A DNA stretch of 6,236 nt, taken from NCBI GenBank assembly GCA_016782495.1, contig JADHYL010000024.1:1-6236 (forward strand). The letters run 5' to 3'. Position numbers and translations under genes: made by a program. This document shows, piece by piece, positions 1 to 5,731 of the stretch; position 1 is the first letter of the stretch; each line of letters starts with the position of its first letter. The notes below the pieces were generated by a model. That model did not search any database and was not told the DNA's origin. It saw only the letters and a program-made list of their open reading frames with translations. The stretch is from Candidatus Omnitrophota bacterium (GTDB lineage Bacteria; Omnitrophota; Gorgyraeia; JABMRN01; RBG-13-46-9).

Positions 1-707
1 GGCATTGTTGTCGGCCTTGAGGCTCCGGCGATGGCTATTTTAATCGACCAGTCTATGCCCATCTTTTCGTCTTTCTCAAGAAGCGTCTCATAGATCCTGG
101 CCTCTATCATGACCTGCGGTGTTTTTCTGTCCAGTCTTTCCACTACCTGCTTTACGCGATAAGTATTCGTGGGAAGATCGGTGACCAGCAGCGCGTTGAT
201 CCTTGAGTCGTAGGTAATTTTCCCTCTTTCTGTAAGCATATCTTTTATGGCCTCTTGGGTCTCTTCGGCGCTGGTATAATTCAAATGTATAACCTCCGTC
301 ACCAGCTCCTCCTTCTGCAAGCTATCGAGTGTTACGACTCTTATTATATCGCCTTCGCGTTCATAGGCGTATCCGTAATTTTTTACGATAATATCTAATG
401 CCACTTCCCAGGGCTTGTCGGTTAATTTTAACGTTACGGTTCCCGCGACATCCGGAGAGGGCACGATATCAACGCCGCTTACTTCCGCAAGGTAATTAAG
501 CACTGCGATAATATCCGCGTCCTTAAAATTTACTGTTACGTATCCGGGTTTAACATACGAGACTTTTTCCTCTCCTATGGCGGCGACATTTTCTGCCGTT
601 TCAGTCGCCGGTGGGCTTAAGCTTTCCTCGGAATATGTGATCGTATTAGGCAAACCCATAGCGCAAGCCAGCAGTATACAAATAAAAATAATTCCTTTTT
701 TCTGCAT
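1..707 (-). CDS. pilQ: PilQ-type secretin of the type IV pilus, N-terminal part (3' end outside window)
   Basis: Outer-membrane secretin subunit through which the type IV pilus leaves the cell; only the first 235 codons are present. My own translation runs open from the ATG at 707 to the window edge. Residues 1-18 are a signal peptide (basic start MQKKG, then a hydrophobic core). Residues 19-50 are a low-complexity linker. Residues about 56-125 fit the STN/secretin short N-terminal domain (VTVNFKDADIIAVLNYLAEV, then VTLKLTDKPWEVALDIIV). Residues about 136-197 fit a secretin_N (NolW/N1-like) domain (VIHLNYTSAEET, INALLVTDLP, VVERLDRKTPQV). The secretin core begins at VMIEARIYE. No AMIN domain lies before STN, unlike many PilQ proteins. 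A possible lipobox (LLA-Cys15) is present, but the segment before it is short, so lipidation is uncertain. It is the last gene seen in the pilMNOPQ operon, 31 bases after pilP. Sure of the family; GspD-like secretins are the main alternative, but the gene order favours PilQ. Confidence 0.93.
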   Translation of the reverse strand, partial: MQKKGIIFICILLACAMGLPNTITYSEESLSPPATETAENVAAIGEEKVSYVKPGYVTVNFKDADIIAVLNYLAEVSGVDIVPSPDVAGTVTLKLTDKPWEVALDIIVKNYGYAYEREGDIIRVVTLDSLQKEELVTEVIHLNYTSAEETQEAIKDMLTERGKITYDSRINALLVTDLPTNTYRVKQVVERLDRKTPQVMIEARIYETLLEKDEKMGIDWSIKIAIAGASRPTTM

Positions 708-712
708 CGCAT

Positions 713-719
713 CCTCCTT
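713..719 (-). promoter_or_regulatory. Ribosome binding site of pilQ
   Basis: Minus-strand AAGGAGG lies 5 bases before the ATG at 707. It decides the start: another ATG at 712-710 directly abuts this motif but is out of frame and reaches a stop after about 30 codons. This is one of the strongest Shine-Dalgarno sequences in the window. Confidence 0.8.
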
Positions 720-738
720 GTCTCCCGTCAGGCAGTAT

Positions 739-1146
739 TTATTGAGCTATCTCCTCTTGAATATTAAGTTCGTATTCTACATCATCTATCAATATAATCA
801 CTTTCGCGTCTAAAACTTTCTTTAAGGTTAGCCTGCCCACGCTTTGGCCTTCTTTGACCATTTCTCCGTTAAGTATCGCTATTTTTTCGCCCGTGGATGT
901 ACTTGCCAAACCGTTCAACTCAACATCCTCTATGCTCATCACGTCTTCCAGCGATCCGACAACGCCTGAAGTATCTCCCACCAGCGGCACAAAAGGATCG
1001 CGTCGGCCGCGGTTATTGTAGATAAAGACCGTTTCGGCCGGCGGCTCAACCGACGCGTCGGTTTTGCCGGAAGGTTCAACCTCTTCGGCCGAGACCCCTA
1101 AAGAAATACATAAAATAAAAATGAGCGCTAGAGAAAATTTTCGCAA
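739..1146 (-). CDS. pilP: PilP-like periplasmic pilus assembly protein
   Basis: Small exported protein of 135 residues that links the inner-membrane PilN/PilO pair to the PilQ secretin. The first 20 residues are a signal peptide (MRKFSLALIFILCISLG) with a probable signal peptidase I site after VSA, before EE. Residues 21-40 are an acidic, proline-containing linker. The segment YNNRGRRDPFVPL at 43-55 is the hallmark that opens the PilP/GspC-type region. Residues 66-133 form a compact beta domain (VELNGLASTSTGEKIAILNG...VKEGQSV...VLDAKVIILIDDVEYEL) like the homology-region domain that contacts secretin N domains. The start codon is TTG, translated as Met; no in-frame ATG precedes the signal peptide and the ribosome site fits. 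It lies 6 bases after pilO and 31 before pilQ. Neisseria-type PilP is a lipoprotein; here no convincing lipobox is seen. The assignment rests on the motif and the gene order. Confidence 0.88.
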   Translation of the reverse strand: MRKFSLALIFILCISLGVSAEEVEPSGKTDASVEPPAETVFIYNNRGRRDPFVPLVGDTSGVVGSLEDVMSIEDVELNGLASTSTGEKIAILNGEMVKEGQSVGRLTLKKVLDAKVIILIDDVEYELNIQEEIAQ

Positions 1147-1152
1147 AAGGGG

Positions 1153-1761
1153 TTACTCCTTTTTAAACGTATAAGCGTTTACTATAAACTCCATGTCGTG
1201 TCTTTTTGGATTTGCCTTGCCGGACCTGATCTCAATATCGGATACCTGCATGTAACGTTCGTCTGTTTCAAGCTTATTTATAAAAATACCCAGTTCATGA
1301 TATCCGGACTGTGCCGTTATTATAATGGGCACTTCCTGATATATGTCTTTTTTCGCGCCCGCGCCTTGTTGGCCCTTAAGAGCTTTGTCAATCGGCGTTA
1401 TGCTAAGTATTTTAACCTTGGAACTTTTTGCGATCTTGGAAAGGTTTTCCAGGAGCATTGGTATTTCTTTTTCCCGGGAAAGTTTATTTTCATATTTTTC
1501 CATCGTTTGCCCTAAAACCCGGAGTCTTTCTTTCAATTTATCCTCAAAATTTAGGTCGCTTTTAACGAGTCTTATTTCTGCCCTGAGTACGTGCGCTTCA
1601 GGGATTATTTGCGCCAGTTTCGCAAGGCTGGGATTTAAGAAAAAGTAAAAATACAAACCGAAAATCAGAACCAGTATCAAAATATAAATAAGCAGTATCT
1701 TTTTTTTCGATTCGTCCAGCGTAACTTCCGGCAGGTTCTTGAATATCTTTGAAAAAATCAT
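1153..1761 (-). CDS. pilO: PilO, inner-membrane type IV pilus assembly protein
   Basis: Bitopic inner-membrane protein of 202 residues that forms a heterodimer with PilN and helps hold PilP and the pilus motor in line. A short cytoplasmic N-terminus (1-21, basic KKK just before the membrane) is followed by one transmembrane helix at about 22-42. A charged, probably coiled-coil segment spans about 45-110, and a C-terminal ferredoxin-like periplasmic domain follows. The family signature SGYHELGIFINKLE (152-165) is plain, followed by a VSDIEI strand. A Gly/Ala-rich loop (130-137, QQGAGAKK) separates two strands. The ATG at 1761 lies 4 bases after the pilN stop, with a GGAAGG ribosome site inside the end of pilN, so translation is probably coupled. 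Length and topology are normal for PilO. Confidence 0.93.
   Translation of the reverse strand: MIFSKIFKNLPEVTLDESKKKILLIYILILVLIFGLYFYFFLNPSLAKLAQIIPEAHVLRAEIRLVKSDLNFEDKLKERLRVLGQTMEKYENKLSREKEIPMLLENLSKIAKSSKVKILSITPIDKALKGQQGAGAKKDIYQEVPIIITAQSGYHELGIFINKLETDERYMQVSDIEIRSGKANPKRHDMEFIVNAYTFKKE
1156..1162 (-). promoter_or_regulatory. Ribosome binding site supporting the TTG start of pilP
   Basis: Minus-strand AAAGGAG lies 9 bases before the TTG at 1146-1144 and overlaps the last codons and stop of pilO. Its spacing, together with a signal peptide that begins right after the TTG, supports the non-ATG start. Confidence 0.7.
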
Positions 1762-1765
1762 AAAT

Positions 1766-2443
1766 TCAACCTTCCGCGACTTTGGGCTTGAATCTGCAGA
1801 GTAAGGTAAACTTCATCACGTCGCGCTCTCCGAGAGAGACCTTTGTTATGGAAACAAGTTCTATGTCCTCAAACTGTCCGAAAAATGCTTCGTTCTCTTT
1901 TAAGTTTTTTATAAAACGCGCTATATAAGCTGTCGCCTCTTCGCCCACTCCTGACGCGCAACCCGAAACCGTTAACGTGCCAAGTCTATAATACTCGGGC
2001 TTTAGCGTTTTCCCGGCAGCCCGGCCTGATATCGTTTGGTCCTGCGAAAATAGGGCGGCGTGCCTTTCTTTTTTCTCGTCGTAAGAAAGATCCGTCAGCC
2101 AAATATTAGCCGTCAGGGAATTGCTGAGTTCATTCAAGAGTAAAGACCAGTTTAATCTTTTTTCAATAAGCCCCTCTATCGCCTTTGTTTTTTCGGTCGT
2201 ATCCGAAATAGAATTTTTTAACTTTGTCAACCCCTCTTTTTTCGGGGCCAACTCCTGCCACCTCGTTTTAAGCTCGCCCAACTGCTTCTGGCTCAGGAAT
2301 ATCAAACCGCTAAGGAGCAGCTGGACTAAAATTAGAACTCCAACAAAAACTATCGCGATGGGAATAAGCGGCAGTTCCGGTAATTCTATTTTTTTTCGCT
2401 TCTTTTTTCTAAGCTCCTCGGGCAAAAGGTTTAATTCTATCAT
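1766..2443 (-). CDS. pilN: PilN, inner-membrane type IV pilus assembly protein
   Basis: Bitopic inner-membrane protein of 225 residues. In this family the cytoplasmic tail docks into a groove of PilM and the periplasmic part pairs with PilO. The N-terminus MIELNLLPEELRKKK holds the conserved INLLP-type PilM-binding motif (here LNLLP), followed by a strongly basic stretch at 12-18. One transmembrane helix spans about 27-51, then a coiled coil to about 95. The periplasmic domain opens with LNWSLLLNELSNSLTANIWL and closes with LTVSGCASG plus a helix (EEATAYIARFIKNLKE) and FEDIELVSI, as expected for PilN. The stretch at about 121-150 between strands is charged and rather long, making the protein slightly bigger than usual. 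The ATG is 9 bases past the pilM stop; GAGG, which overlaps that stop, sits 7 bases upstream. Confidence is high from motif, topology and position. Confidence 0.94.
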   Translation of the reverse strand: MIELNLLPEELRKKKRKKIELPELPLIPIAIVFVGVLILVQLLLSGLIFLSQKQLGELKTRWQELAPKKEGLTKLKNSISDTTEKTKAIEGLIEKRLNWSLLLNELSNSLTANIWLTDLSYDEKKERHAALFSQDQTISGRAAGKTLKPEYYRLGTLTVSGCASGVGEEATAYIARFIKNLKENEAFFGQFEDIELVSITKVSLGERDVMKFTLLCRFKPKVAEG

Positions 2444-2452
2444 CTTTAAGCC

Positions 2453-3481
2453 TCAACCCCTTATCGCTAATCCTACAGAAACGGCAAGTTGTGATTTTGC
2501 GCTTTCCAGGGTTTTTAAATTGACTTCCGGGCTAATTTCAAATTTCGAAAACGGGTCCCATATTACCGTCTTGATCCCAAAATTCTCACCTATGTATTCG
2601 GAAATGCCCGCGAGTCTCGCAAGCCCCCCTGAAATATAGATCTCATCGATGCTTCTTGCGCGCTGATTCTCATAATAACCGAAGGATAGCCGCAGTTCAT
2701 CGCTTAGCGTATTCAACGCCTGTTTCGCTGCCTCCAGAATTTCTTTAGGGTCTTTATTTTGCGGATCAAAAATCATTTTTTCCGCCTGGTTCTCGTCAGC
2801 CTGCAAGGCCGCGGAAATCGTCTTGGCCACGTCTTTGGTACCGATTTGTACGTCACGCGTAAAAAATGGGGTCTCCCCCATTGAGATAACGACGTTTGTC
2901 TGCGTGTAGCCGATATTCAAAAGGGCTATACTCCTGGACTTGTCAACTTCTTTTAGAGAATTAAGAAAGGCGTTGAAGCAGGCAAAGCTGTCGATGTCAA
3001 CCACTATGGGGTTAACCCCCGATTCTTTCAGCATCTCAAGTTTGGATTCCAAAGCTGTTTTTTTAACCGCCGCAAGAATAACCTGCACTTCTTTCTGTTT
3101 TTCGTCGGCCTCATCTTTAATCACTGCCGCGTCTATGAATACCTCGTTAATATTAAATGGGATATACTTCTCGGCTTCAAATTTAACAGATTTTTTTATC
3201 TCGTCTTCTTTCATACGCGGCATTTTGATAAAACGAACGATGGCCGAGGGGGCGGATACGGAAATATTCACATCTCTCGTGGCGGGATTAAGCGCCTCCA
3301 CGAGTGCTTTAAGCGCTTTTGTGGCGCTCGTCTGGGTATGGGGTTGGTCTATCTCTTGTAAGCGGAATTTTGTGAGGCGCTGTATGTTGTTTTCCAGGGA
3401 TATCTCTATCGCTTTAACGACACGGGTGCCGATGTCAATTCCAACGTGAAAACCTTTTTTTGCGATCCCTGTTTTCTTCAT
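2453..3481 (-). CDS. pilM: PilM, actin-like ATPase of type IV pilus assembly
   Basis: Cytoplasmic actin/FtsA-like protein of 342 residues that binds the PilN tail and connects the pilus alignment complex to the motor. The phosphate-1 loop is GIDIGTRVVKAIEI (14-27). The conserved KSVKFEAEKYIPF (97-109) is typical of PilM. The phosphate-2 position reads LLNIGYTQTNVV (187-198), with Asn189 where many homologues have Asp. The adenosine motif is ISGGLARLAGI (283-293). Length is normal. It is the first gene of pilMNOPQ. The ATG at 3481 is the only sensible start, since an in-frame TAA lies at 3496-3494, 15 bases upstream of the ATG. No Shine-Dalgarno precedes it, only an A-rich leader (AATAATAACCAA). 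The predicted transcript start gives a leader of about 13-14 bases. FtsA is the main alternative, excluded by length and neighbours. Confidence 0.95.
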   Translation of the reverse strand: MKKTGIAKKGFHVGIDIGTRVVKAIEISLENNIQRLTKFRLQEIDQPHTQTSATKALKALVEALNPATRDVNISVSAPSAIVRFIKMPRMKEDEIKKSVKFEAEKYIPFNINEVFIDAAVIKDEADEKQKEVQVILAAVKKTALESKLEMLKESGVNPIVVDIDSFACFNAFLNSLKEVDKSRSIALLNIGYTQTNVVISMGETPFFTRDVQIGTKDVAKTISAALQADENQAEKMIFDPQNKDPKEILEAAKQALNTLSDELRLSFGYYENQRARSIDEIYISGGLARLAGISEYIGENFGIKTVIWDPFSKFEISPEVNLKTLESAKSQLAVSVGLAIRG

Positions 3482-3501
3482 TTGGTTATTATTTTAATTT
3501 A

Positions 3502-3519
3502 AGGGTATCATATTACCCT
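3502..3519. repeat. Inverted repeat overlapping the pilM promoter
   Basis: AGGGTA (3502-3507) and TACCCT (3514-3519) are perfect 6-base arms around a 6-base centre. One arm is the -10 box and the other lies within the spacer, so a bound dimeric regulator would block the promoter. It could instead be a weak terminator stem for the upstream gene: read on the minus strand it is followed only by TTAAATT, a poor U-tract. An operator is an inference. Confidence 0.4.
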
Positions 3520-3530
3520 GGGTTTGTCAA
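3502..3530 (-). promoter_or_regulatory. Promoter candidate for the pilMNOPQ operon
   Basis: On the minus strand a perfect -35 box TTGACA (3530-3525) is followed after 17 bases by TACCCT (3507-3502), preceded by TGA, which makes an extended -10 (TGnTAnnnT). The transcript would start near 3495, leaving a leader of only about 13-14 bases before pilM. The -10 hexamer itself is a weak match (3 of 6), compensated by the perfect -35 and the TG. Confidence 0.65.
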
Positions 3531-3579
3531 TAATATTACGGTGTTATTTACATGCAATTTAACGAGGGAAAAAAGGGAA

Positions 3580-5418
3580 TTACTTAATTTTTTCCAGTTG
3601 CGCGTTAAATCTTTTCCAGATTTCATCCTTTTTGGGGTTTTGGGTTTTATCATAAAGTTTTCCCAGCCTATAAAGCGCTTGCAGGTTGTCGGGCTCAAGA
3701 AAGAGGGCCCTACAGTACTCTTTTTCCGCCATTTGGCAATCGCCGTGGTTCTGATAAAGGCTTCCAAGGTTTATGTGCGCATTGGCTGGCTCCACCGGAA
3801 ACGAAGAAACCGCTTTTTCAAAAAGATTTTTTGCTTCCTCATACTTCCCCTGCTTGGCATATACCACCCCTAATTTGTTAATCGCCCCCTGAAAACGGCT
3901 CTCTAGCTTGAGGGCCTTCTTATAGCTCGACTCGGCCTTACTCAAGTCCCCCAAACTTTGATAGGCAGTGCCGATTGTTTCGTAAATATCGGGATCTTTG
4001 GGATTTTCCATAAGCGCCTTTTTAAGATACGTCAGAGCAGCGCTCGCGTCGCCCGTCTGGCGCAAATAAGCCAGGCCTTCGTGGTAAAGCGGCCGGCTAA
4101 AATCGTCGAGGTATCCGCGAATTACATTCGTATTCGTCAAAATGAAAAGCGGCACAAATAATGCGGCGTACTGAAAAAGCGCGCTCCGCTGCCTCTTGTA
4201 AAAATAATCTACAAGGTGGTTTACCGAATAAGCGGCGAAAATTATGAGAAAAGGCGCGACCGGTAACCTGTATCTTGAAAGCGGCATGAATAAAAGAAGC
4301 GATGCTTCATACGTGAACACGAAAAGATATAACGGCATTAGCTTTTGGGACTTTCGGCGCCAGGCAAGTACCATTCCAAGAATCGAAAAAGCCGCGATGG
4401 ACCCGAAGTTAAAAAGCGGGAGCGATAAGAAGGGCGACTTTTTTCTAAAATAATTTATGTTCTCTCGGGGACTAAATTCGTAATAATTCCATAATACGTA
4501 GTTTTTCTTAAGTAACGTGTCCACGTATCCGAGCGGATTGGATAAGATCAGATCTTTTGTCTTTTTTAAAAAATATATATTCCTTTCGTTTATTTCGGTA
4601 AGGTCTTTTTCCAGGAGCTCCATCATGAGCTTCAGCCATGAGGAACCCGGTTTTATCCTTATAAGTTCGAGATCCGATCCAAAATATATCCCGACGCCGT
4701 AATTATCCTGAATGGGCATGACTTCTTTTCGTTCGTGATAAAACTTCGTAATGGTCGGCGCAATGACAAGCCCGAATCCGATTACAAAAAGAAGAGCATG
4801 CAGAATGCCTTTTTTAAAAGTCTTTTCCTTTTTCCCGATTACCACCAGCCAAACAGCAAAAACCGGAAAAAACAAACCAATGTTGGCTCTCGATGAAACG
4901 GCAAGCGCCAAAAAAACCCCGCTTAAAAGAATCCAAAATGTCTTCTTGATCGTTAAAAATCTTAGGATCCCCGCAAGCGTGAGCGCGCTGAAAAAAACGG
5001 CCAGGTTTACCGGCAGAAATTTTGCCTCAAACGCTATAAGCGGCCAGTATAAGCTCGCTACAATGCCGGCGAGTATGCCGACCCTACGGTCAAATGTATT
5101 TAATCCGATAAGATAGATAAGGAAACATGAAAAAGCGCCCAAGATCGACTGGATAAAGCGGCCCAGATACAGGTTGCGGCCGCCAATCTTATAAATACAT
5201 GCGAGAAAATTCTGGTATAAAGGAATCCTTCTTAAATCTCGCGTATTTTCGCCGCCGAAAGACCCCTCTGAAATTCTTGCGCTACTATGCTCAAAGGACC
5301 CTGAATCTACTATCGGATGGTAAAAAAGGTAGGTATTTTTGATCTCTTCTAAGTATAGCACTCTTGCGCTTAGGGCGAGAAAAAAAATTAAAATTCCTAT
5401 GTTTATTCTCTTACGCAT
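3580..5418 (-). CDS. GT-C family membrane glycosyltransferase (PMT/ArnT-like) with C-terminal TPR repeats
   Basis: Polytopic inner-membrane protein of 612 residues, likely transferring sugar from a polyprenyl-phosphate donor to a protein, lipid or glycan on the periplasmic side. A first helix (about 6-24) is followed by a loop holding HPIVDSGSFEH (34-44); its Asp38 is in the place of the acidic catalytic residue of the GT-C fold. About ten more hydrophobic segments lie between 85 and 430. SRYRLPVAPFLIIFAA (381-396) is typical of the PMT_2/glycosyltransferase-39 group. Residues about 443-612 hold four to five TPR units, for example IYETIGTAYQSLGDLSKAESSYKKAL and AINKLGVVYAKQGKYEEAKNLFEKA (in part), ending without a further domain. 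The TPRs probably bind a partner protein. The ATG at 5418 is fixed by an in-frame TAA 16 bases upstream (5436-5434); no clear ribosome site is seen. It lies 98 bases before pilM, in the same direction; pilin or surface glycosylation is possible but not shown. The acceptor is unknown. Confidence 0.82.
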   Translation of the reverse strand: MRKRINIGILIFFLALSARVLYLEEIKNTYLFYHPIVDSGSFEHSSARISEGSFGGENTRDLRRIPLYQNFLACIYKIGGRNLYLGRFIQSILGAFSCFLIYLIGLNTFDRRVGILAGIVASLYWPLIAFEAKFLPVNLAVFFSALTLAGILRFLTIKKTFWILLSGVFLALAVSSRANIGLFFPVFAVWLVVIGKKEKTFKKGILHALLFVIGFGLVIAPTITKFYHERKEVMPIQDNYGVGIYFGSDLELIRIKPGSSWLKLMMELLEKDLTEINERNIYFLKKTKDLILSNPLGYVDTLLKKNYVLWNYYEFSPRENINYFRKKSPFLSLPLFNFGSIAAFSILGMVLAWRRKSQKLMPLYLFVFTYEASLLLFMPLSRYRLPVAPFLIIFAAYSVNHLVDYFYKRQRSALFQYAALFVPLFILTNTNVIRGYLDDFSRPLYHEGLAYLRQTGDASAALTYLKKALMENPKDPDIYETIGTAYQSLGDLSKAESSYKKALKLESRFQGAINKLGVVYAKQGKYEEAKNLFEKAVSSFPVEPANAHINLGSLYQNHGDCQMAEKEYCRALFLEPDNLQALYRLGKLYDKTQNPKKDEIWKRFNAQLEKIK

Positions 5419-5438
5419 CTCGGTAACCCATTTTTAAT

Positions 5439-5466
5439 ATGATATCACAGGAAAGAAAATATACAA
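5439..5466 (-). promoter_or_regulatory. Promoter candidate for the TPR glycosyltransferase gene
   Basis: The minus-strand -10 box TATCAT (5444-5439) has TGA just upstream (extended -10). TTGTAT (5466-5461) lies 16 bases further up as a poor -35 (only TTG matches). The transcript would start near 5432, leaving a leader of about 13-14 bases without a Shine-Dalgarno. The support is moderate and rests on the extended -10. Confidence 0.45.
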
Positions 5467-5508
5467 TAGATTTTAGTGTTAGATAGCTTAAATATCTTTG
5501 CAGATTTG

Positions 5509-5649
5509 ACGGGTATCTTGGAGCGGGATGCCCTGGAGGCGAAAAATTTTGTGCGCGAGCGTAAGCAATTGAGTGAATGAAATCTTCAACACACCAATTG
5601 CAGCGAGCCACAAAATTCGCCGGAAGGGCGCCCGCTCCGAGATACCCGT
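5509..5649. repeat. 141-nt self-complementary element forming one long imperfect hairpin
   Basis: Read on the plus strand, 5509-5527 pairs with 5631-5649 over 19 bases (18 Watson-Crick and one G-T wobble at 5519/5639). Pairing resumes at 5530-5534/5625-5629, 5538-5543/5616-5621, 5547-5553/5609-5615, 5555-5560/5603-5608 and 5565-5571/5595-5601, with small bulges between. A small apical helix forms at 5578-5581/5585-5588. The hexamer GCGAGC occurs on both sides (5555 and 5603), giving a tandem G-A mismatch flanked by GC pairs, a stable arrangement in RNA on the plus strand only. No transposase, direct flanking duplication or U-tract is seen. It may be a MITE-like or REP-like mobile repeat or a structured RNA. 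The structure is seen directly; the identity is not known. Confidence 0.85.
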
Positions 5650-5697
5650 ATACGAACAGAATGTTTTGCTTTGTAGACAGCGCTAATTTTTCTTGCA

Positions 5698-5726
5698 TTG
5701 GCACGCTATTAGTGATATCGTATAAA
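5698..5726 (+). promoter_or_regulatory. Promoter candidate giving a leaderless transcript
   Basis: TTGGCA (5698-5703) and TATAAA (5721-5726) are each one mismatch from consensus and separated by the ideal 17 bases. The expected start falls at about 5732-5733, on the ATG of the following gene. No Shine-Dalgarno precedes that ATG (sequence CGTATAAACAAAA), which fits a leaderless mRNA. Confidence 0.7.
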
Positions 5727-5731
5727 CAAAA

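Larger units (their letters stand above)
5419..5731. other. Divergent intergenic region with two promoters and a long hairpin
   Basis: This 313-base stretch has no credible gene. It holds the leftward promoter candidate of the glycosyltransferase gene, an AT-rich segment (5467-5508) in which I see nothing, the 141-nt self-complementary element (5509-5649), a featureless segment (5650-5697) and the rightward promoter candidate of the gene at 5732. A 108-codon minus-strand reading frame (5737-5411) crosses all of it; it is made largely of the hairpin, has no ribosome site and overlaps both flanking starts. Confidence 0.8.

Noticed and set aside
1198..1648. Plus-strand reading frames opposite pilO
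   Set aside because: They lie antisense within a clear PilO gene, lack ribosome sites, and their products look like reverse-frame shadows.
2121..3449. Plus-strand reading frames of 169-172 codons opposite pilN and pilM
   Set aside because: Serine- and phenylalanine-rich products with no family resemblance, fully antisense to genes with conserved motifs.
3483..3579. Intrinsic terminator between the TPR glycosyltransferase gene and pilM
   Set aside because: The only stem (AGGGTA/TACCCT) is 6 bp and lacks a proper U-tract; read-through into pilM cannot be excluded.
4751..5116. Plus-strand 121-codon frame within the glycosyltransferase gene
   Set aside because: Antisense shadow of transmembrane segments; no start signals or domain.
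5509..5649. Integron attC site or REP/RAYT element
   Set aside because: The ends do not carry the RYYYAAC/GTTRRRY core sites of attC, and no GTAG tetranucleotide sits at the foot of the hairpin as in REP elements. No integrase or Y1 transposase gene is in the window.
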